DNA from: MGIIb-O2 sp002494975
GTDB taxonomy: Archaea > Thermoplasmatota > Poseidoniia > Poseidoniales > Thalassarchaeaceae
Length of the DNA stretch: 64,000 nucleotides
Assembly (NCBI GenBank): GCA_028355015.1
Contig: JAOMRN010000002.1
Coordinates: forward strand, 124,001 to 188,000
Direction of reading: 5' to 3'
Below, in pieces: positions 32,935 through 42,586 of the stretch (positions are counted from its first letter, which is position 1; the number at the start of each line of letters is the position of its first letter). The notes beneath the pieces are model-generated. The model ran no database searches. It was given only the letters and a program-made list of their open reading frames with translations, and was not told where the DNA came from. The translations under genes were made by a program, and so were the position numbers.

Positions 32935-33717
32935 TCAACTCAAATCTTCAATTGACTGCCAAGATGAAGATAGCTTCTCTAACCAACAAGACATCGCAGT
33001 TTCGTATAATTTACCACGTGGCTCACCTATTTTTCTGCCGTCTATAATGCCCAAGGACTGAACACCCATACCACTTCCTAGAACTATCATTTCCTTCGCT
33101 CTTAATACAAGAGAGATTGTCATTCTCGCCGGCCTTACAGGTATGCCAGCATCCTCCATACCTTGCTTAATTTGCTCTAAAGTGATAGAATCTAAAGCTC
33201 CTTCCTCAACCCTAGGATGATAAGCAAAACCATCTAAATCAAGAAGAATTGGCATACATCTGTCACCATCAATGATTGAATCATTTTCAACTAAAAGAGA
33301 TATATCTACTTTGTTTTCTAAGGCCATATCTCTCGCATCTAAGTAAGGTTGCCAATCTCCATGTTTAGTTCCGCGAATTTTATCATTCCATTTTGGGGCT
33401 GAAACTGTTATTGCTGAAAGAATATGTGACCAAGGTTGATTGAATCTAGGAATTAGAAAAACCTCTCCTTTCTTTGTCACCCCTACTTTAACTAAATATG
33501 GAGGCTGGTGGTGACCCACCAAAGGGGTTTCAGAAAATTCAATCATATCCAATTCTTTGAAGATTCTTTCTCTATAATCCTCAGGCATATTAAATCCTAA
33601 ACGAATAGCATGTCGTTCTAATCTATCAAAATGAAGATCCGCGGCTAAAAGATGATTCTTTCCGTCCCAAGCGACTGTTGACCAAGCCTCACAATGTGGG
33701 TCCGAGTCATCCGACAT
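32935..33717 (-). CDS. pabC: Class IV aminotransferase-fold protein, probable aminodeoxychorismate lyase
   Basis: A 260-residue fold-type IV PLP protein. Visible marks are HFDRLERHAIRLGFNMP (N-terminal substrate region), the probable PLP lysine in GTKHGDWQPYLDARDMA, LVENDSIIDGDRCMPILL (a variant of the usual E-x-x-x-x-N block) and a C-terminal AKEMIVLGSGMGVQSLGII. It should cleave aminodeoxychorismate to p-aminobenzoate and pyruvate. That reading rests mainly on the operon, because it overlaps no other class IV function here and pabBA starts 4 bp after its stop. An ordinary aminotransferase role cannot be excluded. PABA would feed folate or methanopterin-like cofactors. Confidence 0.82.
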   Translation of the reverse strand: MSDDSDPHCEAWSTVAWDGKNHLLAADLHFDRLERHAIRLGFNMPEDYRERIFKELDMIEFSETPLVGHHQPPYLVKVGVTKKGEVFLIPRFNQPWSHILSAITVSAPKWNDKIRGTKHGDWQPYLDARDMALENKVDISLLVENDSIIDGDRCMPILLDLDGFAYHPRVEEGALDSITLEQIKQGMEDAGIPVRPARMTISLVLRAKEMIVLGSGMGVQSLGIIDGRKIGEPRGKLYETAMSCWLEKLSSSWQSIEDLS

Positions 33718-33761
33718 GAGTGCGCGTAAGCTTACAAGACTTCAAATTCTTTGAATGGATA

Positions 33762-36700
33762 TCACAGAATATCATCAATAAATGAGGTGTCAATATCATC
33801 ATCTGCGTCATTCAAACCTTCCGCTAAATCATCTAAATCATCTAAATCGAAGTCATCGGCCAAATCACTAAGGTCATCTAAGTCAATATCTTCTTCTTCG
33901 CCTAATAACTCATCAACTACGTCATTAGATGGAGGAGTTACTGACACTTCAGAATAGTCTATTGGATCAATCTGAGGTGTTGTAATATTGTCTGAACTAG
34001 ATGATTCATCACTCTCGATGAAAGATTCTTCGTCGTCCATTCCAAAGTCTTGATCGAACATTTGCTCTTCAAGCTCGACTTCTAAAGTTCCCATTTCCCA
34101 TGGTTGAGGAGCCGCTCTCTCTCTAGGTTTCAATACTAAAGCACCACCAATTAAAATCATTATTCCCGATAAAACAGCAATTACCATATTCATGTCACCT
34201 TGAATCAATTGATTTATCCAAGATTCTCCAGAATCATCCAATCCATTATTATCACTACCAAATGCAGATTCAGACCATGGTTGAACTTCAAGAGGATCTA
34301 CTGCAAGACGATGTACTTCTCCATCAAATCCTACTATTGCAATCCAGTATGAATTCTCATTATCTAACGAGTATTCATTACCATCGATATTCTCAGAAAT
34401 ATCTGATTTCCAAGAATAACTAGAATATTCTATTGAGACAAATTGCGAAGTATCGGCATCTCTTGTATCCTCAAATGGAGTTGATGACATAAATATGTAA
34501 TAGGAGTCAATAATTGGGTTATTCTTACTATCCCATTCTATCTGTATCCTCGAACCAGAACTGTCCCAATAAGCAATTATTCCACCTATCTCAGGTATAT
34601 GCAATCCAGGATCAAGAATATTTTCATTAATTAGAGCAATCGATGATGTTTTTACACCTTCACTCCAATAGTTACCTGATGAATCAACTGGGACAACACT
34701 AACCCAGAACATAATATTAGGCGCCAATGGACTACCACTCGAAAAACTCTCAAGTAATAGTGGAAGCTGTAAATCTCTGTCTACGATAAGTGCTGGTTCA
34801 CGATTATCTATAGTACTATATGGGACAGTATCTGCATAAATCCAATACTCTGAAATATCGGATTCTTCACTTTCTTGGAAGGTTACGAATACACCATCTC
34901 CATCATCTAAAGGACGGTCTGAAAGTTGAGGTGCATCAATTCGTGCAGGAGGGAATACATCGCCGCTATTATCTGAAGGAATTACTAAAACCATCTGATT
35001 TTGCATATCATTTAAGAAAACGTTACCATGAATATCATGAGTAGTTACAGTGACATATAATGGAATTTCAGGGATTATCGAAGAAGAAGACTCCATGGAT
35101 ATTTCATTTCCATAGTGGGCTTTGTAAACTGTCATTTGTAACTGGAATGCTCCGCCAATTTGTTGTTGATTAATGGTAATAAGGCCACATGAGTCTGGAG
35201 ATTCAGAACAAATCGACCAAGATTCAGTCAGGTCTTCTTGATAGAAGTCAGAAACCCATACTGTGTAGAATGAAAAATCAGTAACCAAAGATCGATTCCA
35301 ATTTACATCTATTGCTGTTCCATCGTCATCAGGATGATCATAAGCACTCAAACCAGATACGCGAGCAGGGGGTATTCCAACGCCCCCATTATTTGATTGA
35401 GGGGTGACCTCGATTACCAGCACATCGTTGAGATTAACGTTACCCCAATCATCAGAGGCTACAACTCCAACCCAATATGAAATATCATTAACTAACTGAG
35501 CATCTCCAAATGAAGAAATAATTGTTGAATTTGAAGAACAATCAGAAACATAAGAGGCAACTGGCCAACCATCAACATTGTTTGGAGGTTGCCAACTAGT
35601 TGCAGGTAGAGCATAAATTGTGTAAAAAGTACAATCATCTTCATCATTAGATATCCAATTTACTTGTATTTGGCCGCCCTCATCATCTGGTACATCTATT
35701 GCAGTAGTTCCTTCAATTCGCGCAGGAGGTATCCCATCATCAAGCCCACCAGCAGTGACTATTGGCCCAATTACTGTGGCATTAATTAAATCAGATTGCC
35801 CGCTTTGATCTACACATACCGCCGCAAACCAATAAGTGGATCCTGGATTTAGTTGAAGAACTGTATTATTACCAGAAATTGAAGATATATCAAAACTATC
35901 TGTTAATGCTAATGCATTAGTAATCTCTTGTTCGACAGCCCAGATCCTTGTTTTATCAGCATCCATCTCATTACAAGCTGCCCATTCTGCATAAATTGTC
36001 CCTGCGGTTCCACCAGAAATCGGATTGGCCATAAGCCAGTCGGGAGGAGATGGAACTTCATCAATAGGGGTCGCATTGAGAGGCCATGACATTGGTTCGC
36101 CTACTGAACCATCTGGATACTCGGTGACAATCGCTGCTCGATATTTATTACCATCAATTAATGGAGACATTACCCCATTATGATCCGCTTCGGTGATTGT
36201 AGCAGTTGTTTGAGACCAGAATGGAATCTCCATGTATCCTGCAAAGTCAGCTAACTCTTGTTCAGTTGGTTCCCATGACGGGTTACTTGCAGAATCCCAC
36301 ACATATAATCTGTAAGAGTACCAAGCTGCATCCTCGGAAGGTAACCAGGATGCTTCGAGCACTCCTCCTCCGTCATTGTCCCTATTTGAGAAAGATGTTA
36401 AAATCGTAGGTACTTCGAGTCTCTCCCAATCATATGTCATTCTGACACTAATTGTACCATTTTTAGGTGACTGCATTTGAACATGTAATTCAACAGAATT
36501 TGAACCTGGTCCAACATTAGAAATTGCTGTTTGGAAACCCGCTTCAATGGCTGGGTTCCTACTTGCTAAATCCCATGTTCCTGTGTAATTCAAAGAAACT
36601 GAACGCGCCCAAACAGGAGAATTAGATACTGGGCTAGAAATTGTCAGAGCACCATTGTACATCGGCAATATACCTGGTATTGAATTAGAATCATTTGGTA

Positions 36701-39700
36701 TTAATATCGGATTAGAAACGAGATTATCACTACCGCTTGATGAGTTGACCATAACAGTTGACATCCCCGGATGACTGGTTTCAGTCAAATCCCATTGTTC
36801 ACCTGCGAATAAAACGATTAAAGGTTCAGCACGCTTCTGGAATTCTCGTGGATATTCCTGCCCCGTTTGAGCATTGAAGTGATGTAAACCATCTTCCCCT
36901 ACCACATATAATGAATTAGAATTAACGTAACCACTCGATAATCCAGATAATGAGCCAGATAATACAACAGAGTGATCTTTGTTAACCTCTAAGGCATCTA
37001 AACCACCAGAGCCAATAAGCAGTAAATGTTCTCCGTTAGAAACCATATCATAAGGTGGCCAAGAAAGTAAATTAGACGCGCTGGTTCCCGATTCCATCTG
37101 CATCATTGTACCATTCCAGTGAACTAATGGAGCAATGTCTGTGGCAACATGAACCCCCCAAGTATCTGCCTCTAGAGTTAGAACATTATTACTTGGAATC
37201 ATATCAATCAAGTAAGTTCCATTTTGCATATCGGTATCAATATCCCAAGCGGCAACGCCTGGTCTTGTAGCACCTTGTCCATTATGAGAAATAAAGACAG
37301 AAGCGTTGTGATACTGGTCGAAAGTTGAGTTCCCTACAGTAACCTGTCTAGTTACTGAGTCTGCAAACATAAGGCCTGAAACACGATTACCAATCAAACC
37401 ATCAGAATAATCTAATGTACTTTGTATCGTAAAAGTTTCATCTTCTAAAATTGTTAATCCTACCAAACCACCTACTAAGATAGTGCCATTGCCTTGGATT
37501 GGATTATCTAGAATCATTAAATGTTCAATAATTGGAGAAGGAAGGCCATTGAAGGTTGTTATTGGATTATCGAAACTCGAACTTGAGATATTATACAATC
37601 CAATACCTCCATGAGTAGCAATTAAAAGATGACCATCTAATTGTAAGAAATCTCTGACTATATTACTTGGTAATCCAGCAATCAAACTACCTGCTCCCCA
37701 ATTTTCATTATTAATATCAAAAGATTGGTAGCCTGCAGAAGTCCCAGATTCTCCCATTAATCCAACATACATGGTGCCGTCATCTTCGATATGCATTCCA
37801 TCCATTTGCGAATGAAGAGCAGGTGATGTTGGAACCTTTGTACGTTGAAGAAGATCAACCTTCCAAAGGCCACTTCCAGCTGTAGTTACCCATAATTTAT
37901 TTCCATCTAGAGATATATCATTAATTATGTCGTTCTCAAAATTATATCCAAATTCCCATCTTACAGTTCCATTAGTTAGTTCGCCTTGCAGAATAGAAGA
38001 TGAATAATATGAATTTCGATCTTGACTTGATGTGACCCAAACATTAGTTTCATTATATATGATATTTTGAACCTGCCCACTTGTTAATCCTACTAATTCA
38101 TCATATCCACTTTCAATTAACCCAGTAGAATCTAATCTATCAACTCTGTTCAATCCTGATGTTTGGCCAGAGCGCCCTATGGCATACACAGGAGTGGTGC
38201 TCGAGGGGGCTCGAACAATTGAACAACCATCCATTCCCGGACTTAGAATTTGGCCATTAATTGTAGAAGACCCAGAAGTTACTATTCTAGAAATACCACC
38301 TGTAGTATCATATTGATGTGCTGTAAGAAGTACGTTACCATCGTGCAACATGCCTCCTGGAAATATCCTATCTTCAGAAATACCATCGGCTGTATTCGTA
38401 AGTGTGGATAAGAATTGATCAGTATTGTAATTATACCTAGCGAGGCCTACTCCTTGTTCATCGAATCCAGCATACATAATACGATTAGATTCGTCACACG
38501 CAAGGGCTCGAACATCATTATCTGCCAAACCATTTGAGGTTAGTACCGAAGTTATCCACTCATCAGTCGTCCCATCCGAGTCATGATCGGCCAAATCATA
38601 ACGAGCAATCCCTCCTTGATTCCCCCACCAATTAACTGCACCAATTGCTATGTGAACTATATCATCACACACCTCAATGTCAGCAGTATAACCATCTGGA
38701 ATACCTGCACTTCCGGTTTGCCATGTTGTCCAATTACCAGAGGTACCATTTTTACGGATAATTTGGGAATTTGTTTGAAATCCTCCACCAGAATAACTTC
38801 CTGCCCAAAGATCATCTCCGACAGTAATCATCGTGTACAATTCATCTTCTGCATCAGAAGGTAATCCATCATTAACAACCCATGGATCTAGCCATGTTTC
38901 ATTATTAGGTTCCCAGCGAAGAATACCATCCATACTAGCAAACAAATAATCGCCTTGATATTCTACTATGCCTCGAATTGGGCCGGGTATATCCGTCCAT
39001 TCATCAAGTAATGTCATTGTTTGTGCTGAAAATCGTCTCATAACATTATCACCGTAAGCAACCCATAACTCACAGGATGAAGCATTTATTGGAAAGCAAT
39101 CTCCAAGGAATTGAGCGTTCACTCTCTCCACACTACTGATGGTAGAAAGAGATTCTTCCCATGTTTCGTTAGTTAGATTCCATCTAGCAATTGTGCCGTC
39201 ACCTTCATTCCAGTATTGTCTTGGTCTTATCCCAATCCAAAGTTCTTCAGAAACTTGCCCAATACTATGGATTTTCCCATCCCAACCAAGTTCTTGCCCT
39301 ACATCAATAGTAGACTCACTAGAGTTAGATGATAAATTAATTCTAAAAATCTCATCATTAGATTGTTGCCAAGAATTAGATCTTTGAGTTGAATAATGCA
39401 GTATATCATCAACTATTACAACATGAGCTGGTGCAGAATTTGAAAGAGTAGGCCCTCCTGAATTAAAACCACGATTCCAATCGATTAACACATTATTATT
39501 CACTACGTCAATAAGCGTTAATCCAAAGTCACCACCTGCCCAAATTGTATCTTCAATATGCCCAGGAATAAGAACAGTTACATCATCATCATCAATAAAT
39601 CCTTGATCTCCATCCCATGTTTGAAGCCATTGCTGACTGGTGAGATTATATCTTCCTATTCCTGTATTCTCAAAACCAATATACAATATATCTTGAACCT

Positions 39701-42395
39701 TAACCACCCTAGCTCTTTGCGTATCATCACCTGCCGTCCATCTTTCTACTACCTCTAGACCAACATCTCGATTTATTAGCGAAGCCCCCTCGTTATGGCC
39801 TGCTAAGATGCGAGTACAACAACTGTCAGAAAGAGGGCTGCTGAGAGGCACTAATTCTATAGAAAAAGTCTCACTAAATCGTGCAGAGGTATTCATTGGA
39901 GAAATGCATTCATCCCACTCATAAATATTATTTTGTATTATTGCCCAACCTGTCCAAGTGCAAACTCCACGATTAGTAGCCGCTACTACTCCATCTGCAT
40001 CACTCTTGATATCATTGATTTTCCATGGATCATTGTTGCCACCTGGGACATCTGTTTCAAAATATTCCCAATCTGAACCATCCCATCTAGCCATTGCTTG
40101 GTTTGATGTTCCGCCAGAATTAGGAACCTCCATTCCAACAATTAAACCGCCGTAATAATCTAGGTGAAGAGCAAGTACGTCATTATCAGGTAAGCCACTA
40201 CTTCCATCGGCATCCCATATATCTATTATATCGCTGGAGTATCTATCAATCAATAATATTCCAAAACCGGTCAGACCAAAGTAAATTATATCTCCATCAA
40301 CTGCTATTGGAGCAGCCTCTAAATTGTCTGCTCCAAGAGATTTCCAAGAAGAGAGAATAGATAATTCTTGTAAATCAATCCTCATTACTCCTTCGTCAGG
40401 TGTTGCGATGTAAGCAATGCCATATCTAGTTACAACATCATTAATGAAATCTGAATCCAAGCCATCTTGTTCTGTTATCACATCTGAAAGTGTCATTGAA
40501 GAGGTATTGACAAAAGACAACCCATCTTCAAAATGACCTACAACTAAGATTTCGGTAAAAGCATCATGAGAAAGGGCCTTGACTGCATTAGATGCAAGTC
40601 CTTGAACCGTCCCGATATAGGAACCGTCTGTATTATCCAATCTTAGTATACCCGAATTAATTGTACCAACCCAAACATATCCATTCGTATCTTGGATAAA
40701 TGATGTGATTTCGACAGGGTTGTTGACATAATCAGCGATATCGATGGGCATAAGCCATGTTTGTGTACCTTCATCGAACCTATCGATTATTGTACTGCCC
40801 GATACCCAAATCTCACCATCTTCACCATCATCAACATATATTACTTGATTCATAGTATTGATTGAAGGGCTACTGACCAATGTCTCTACACCATCAATTG
40901 TTTCGCCGACTAAACGACCTAATACACCAGAACCATCTCCAACCAATACTAACCCTGAGTCAGGGCTTCTTGAATGCCCGAAATCTGGCCAAGAAATTAT
41001 TTCATTTCCGTTCTCTATCAAATTGAAAGAAGATAATTGCCTCTGAGAAGAAAAGAATAATGCATTAGTATCATAATTATGAATAGTATTTCCTGCAAGT
41101 ATGTATAGCCATCCTTCTGTAAGGCCCAATCCAACCACTTGATTTGACGATAACCAGTTACTTGTTGACCAAGTAGCCATCCATGAGCTTGAAACAAGAT
41201 TACGCCGATTTATTCCTGCATTTTCGGTTGCTATTAATAATTGATTACCAACTAATTGAAGATCGTTAATCATATCAGAGGATAAGAAATTACCTGTATT
41301 CCACAATGCATTACTATCTACTGATACTGATGCTCCATTAGGGGTGCTAGAAGTTGAATATCCTAATAGATGGAGGCCTTGATAAGTGGAAATGTACAGA
41401 TTATCATCGTAAGATACTACATCTGTTGCAGATTTAACAGCACCTCCTGGGCAATAATAGTATGATGACCAATTTCCTTCGTTGGTGTAGTAAACATTAC
41501 ACCCTGAAACTGCCCAAATTGTACCATAATCATCGATTGTAATAGCAGTTATTGGAGAAGTTGATGTAGCTCCATCAACAAGATTGAAAGTTTCCATTAA
41601 AGATGAATCAGAAAGACTTCGTTGTAGTATCGTTCCATTAGATGTCCCAATAATCAAACGATTACCGCCTTCATCTATCGCGAGGCTTCTTCCTCGGACA
41701 TTCTCTTCAATATCGATTATTAGAGTTGATGTCTGATCATCAAGATGTAGTAAATCGTCACCTAATAAAATGTATAATCGACCATCAAGTGGATTGACAG
41801 CACTGTCATATATTTCGATATCTAAAGGAGAAAAAGAAACTTTTGGTTCAGCAGGACGGAGAGCTTCAATGACAATGTCTGTAATTGAAATTCCCGTTGG
41901 TAGTTGCCAGCTCGTATCACTTACCGAATTAGGTTGAACTCTTGAATCTAAAACTCCATTGGAATTTACTCCAGGTTGGTTCTCAGAGAAGGAGTCTTGT
42001 GTTCCGAATCCTCCTAAATCTGTCCAATCAAGTATAGGAGTTTGGCTGTCTAACAAAGTGATTTGTGGTTCGTAAGCCGATTCACCTGCCGAGCCATTTA
42101 CTCTAACTTGAAAAGTCATGTTATCTATTATCGCGCCTGGTGCGAAATCAAGGAATAAATCCCCATAAGCATATGTCCCATTAGATGGATTGGCACCCGT
42201 CGCAGATAACTCAATCCATCCAGTATCGTTACTCCCCCCTGCCCCCCAAGCGCCGGGAATTGAGTTTCTAGATTCAATATTTTCGTCTAATTCTGAAGAT
42301 GAATATGCTGACCAAGGTAGTAAAACCATCAAGGCTACTAACAAGATTGCCATCCTTTTTTGCGAACCAGATACACTATGATATGTGGAGCGCAT
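33762..42395 (-). CDS. Giant membrane-anchored surface protein with propeller and FN3-like repeats
   Basis: A 2877-residue protein. A signal peptide (MAILLVALMVLLPWSAYSSS) lies at ~15-34, preceded by a basic stretch. Residues ~175-1830 are built of many ~40-60-residue repeats such as GTIWAVSGCNVYYT, YVWVGTINSGILRLD, LWAGSYSGGGF and LLIATHGGIGLYN, matching two-component-regulator-type beta-propeller blades. Residues ~1985-2720 hold FN3-like domains, three of which start with near-identical PPARI/PPARV segments (~2222, 2345, 2485). A single transmembrane helix follows (~2734-2754, VIAVLSGIMILIGGALVL), then KPRERAAP and a ~120-residue acidic cytoplasmic tail rich in LDDL/DDLA units. It probably binds polymers or other cells. 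A TATA-like TATAAAA lies at 42411-42417. Confidence 0.88.
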   Translation of the reverse strand: MRSTYHSVSGSQKRMAILLVALMVLLPWSAYSSSELDENIESRNSIPGAWGAGGSNDTGWIELSATGANPSNGTYAYGDLFLDFAPGAIIDNMTFQVRVNGSAGESAYEPQITLLDSQTPILDWTDLGGFGTQDSFSENQPGVNSNGVLDSRVQPNSVSDTSWQLPTGISITDIVIEALRPAEPKVSFSPLDIEIYDSAVNPLDGRLYILLGDDLLHLDDQTSTLIIDIEENVRGRSLAIDEGGNRLIIGTSNGTILQRSLSDSSLMETFNLVDGATSTSPITAITIDDYGTIWAVSGCNVYYTNEGNWSSYYYCPGGAVKSATDVVSYDDNLYISTYQGLHLLGYSTSSTPNGASVSVDSNALWNTGNFLSSDMINDLQLVGNQLLIATENAGINRRNLVSSSWMATWSTSNWLSSNQVVGLGLTEGWLYILAGNTIHNYDTNALFFSSQRQLSSFNLIENGNEIISWPDFGHSRSPDSGLVLVGDGSGVLGRLVGETIDGVETLVSSPSINTMNQVIYVDDGEDGEIWVSGSTIIDRFDEGTQTWLMPIDIADYVNNPVEITSFIQDTNGYVWVGTINSGILRLDNTDGSYIGTVQGLASNAVKALSHDAFTEILVVGHFEDGLSFVNTSSMTLSDVITEQDGLDSDFINDVVTRYGIAYIATPDEGVMRIDLQELSILSSWKSLGADNLEAAPIAVDGDIIYFGLTGFGILLIDRYSSDIIDIWDADGSSGLPDNDVLALHLDYYGGLIVGMEVPNSGGTSNQAMARWDGSDWEYFETDVPGGNNDPWKINDIKSDADGVVAATNRGVCTWTGWAIIQNNIYEWDECISPMNTSARFSETFSIELVPLSSPLSDSCCTRILAGHNEGASLINRDVGLEVVERWTAGDDTQRARVVKVQDILYIGFENTGIGRYNLTSQQWLQTWDGDQGFIDDDDVTVLIPGHIEDTIWAGGDFGLTLIDVVNNNVLIDWNRGFNSGGPTLSNSAPAHVVIVDDILHYSTQRSNSWQQSNDEIFRINLSSNSSESTIDVGQELGWDGKIHSIGQVSEELWIGIRPRQYWNEGDGTIARWNLTNETWEESLSTISSVERVNAQFLGDCFPINASSCELWVAYGDNVMRRFSAQTMTLLDEWTDIPGPIRGIVEYQGDYLFASMDGILRWEPNNETWLDPWVVNDGLPSDAEDELYTMITVGDDLWAGSYSGGGFQTNSQIIRKNGTSGNWTTWQTGSAGIPDGYTADIEVCDDIVHIAIGAVNWWGNQGGIARYDLADHDSDGTTDEWITSVLTSNGLADNDVRALACDESNRIMYAGFDEQGVGLARYNYNTDQFLSTLTNTADGISEDRIFPGGMLHDGNVLLTAHQYDTTGGISRIVTSGSSTINGQILSPGMDGCSIVRAPSSTTPVYAIGRSGQTSGLNRVDRLDSTGLIESGYDELVGLTSGQVQNIIYNETNVWVTSSQDRNSYYSSSILQGELTNGTVRWEFGYNFENDIINDISLDGNKLWVTTAGSGLWKVDLLQRTKVPTSPALHSQMDGMHIEDDGTMYVGLMGESGTSAGYQSFDINNENWGAGSLIAGLPSNIVRDFLQLDGHLLIATHGGIGLYNISSSSFDNPITTFNGLPSPIIEHLMILDNPIQGNGTILVGGLVGLTILEDETFTIQSTLDYSDGLIGNRVSGLMFADSVTRQVTVGNSTFDQYHNASVFISHNGQGATRPGVAAWDIDTDMQNGTYLIDMIPSNNVLTLEADTWGVHVATDIAPLVHWNGTMMQMESGTSASNLLSWPPYDMVSNGEHLLLIGSGGLDALEVNKDHSVVLSGSLSGLSSGYVNSNSLYVVGEDGLHHFNAQTGQEYPREFQKRAEPLIVLFAGEQWDLTETSHPGMSTVMVNSSSGSDNLVSNPILIPNDSNSIPGILPMYNGALTISSPVSNSPVWARSVSLNYTGTWDLASRNPAIEAGFQTAISNVGPGSNSVELHVQMQSPKNGTISVRMTYDWERLEVPTILTSFSNRDNDGGGVLEASWLPSEDAAWYSYRLYVWDSASNPSWEPTEQELADFAGYMEIPFWSQTTATITEADHNGVMSPLIDGNKYRAAIVTEYPDGSVGEPMSWPLNATPIDEVPSPPDWLMANPISGGTAGTIYAEWAACNEMDADKTRIWAVEQEITNALALTDSFDISSISGNNTVLQLNPGSTYWFAAVCVDQSGQSDLINATVIGPIVTAGGLDDGIPPARIEGTTAIDVPDDEGGQIQVNWISNDEDDCTFYTIYALPATSWQPPNNVDGWPVASYVSDCSSNSTIISSFGDAQLVNDISYWVGVVASDDWGNVNLNDVLVIEVTPQSNNGGVGIPPARVSGLSAYDHPDDDGTAIDVNWNRSLVTDFSFYTVWVSDFYQEDLTESWSICSESPDSCGLITINQQQIGGAFQLQMTVYKAHYGNEISMESSSSIIPEIPLYVTVTTHDIHGNVFLNDMQNQMVLVIPSDNSGDVFPPARIDAPQLSDRPLDDGDGVFVTFQESEESDISEYWIYADTVPYSTIDNREPALIVDRDLQLPLLLESFSSGSPLAPNIMFWVSVVPVDSSGNYWSEGVKTSSIALINENILDPGLHIPEIGGIIAYWDSSGSRIQIEWDSKNNPIIDSYYIFMSSTPFEDTRDADTSQFVSIEYSSYSWKSDISENIDGNEYSLDNENSYWIAIVGFDGEVHRLAVDPLEVQPWSESAFGSDNNGLDDSGESWINQLIQGDMNMVIAVLSGIMILIGGALVLKPRERAAPQPWEMGTLEVELEEQMFDQDFGMDDEESFIESDESSSSDNITTPQIDPIDYSEVSVTPPSNDVVDELLGEEEDIDLDDLSDLADDFDLDDLDDLAEGLNDADDDIDTSFIDDIL

Positions 42396-42586
42396 ATGTA
42401 ACTCGCGTCGTTTTATACATTATCAAAGCGTGTGTTCAATGTGCCTTTTATGCTCTTACCACCGTAGGTGATTTAGAATTTCTATCTTTTTGAAAAAGAA
42501 TGTGCAGAGGGCTGATAATATAAATCACCAATATCGGATAGCATCATAGGTGAGTGGTATGCCGGTTAATCAAAGGGGATGTAATC

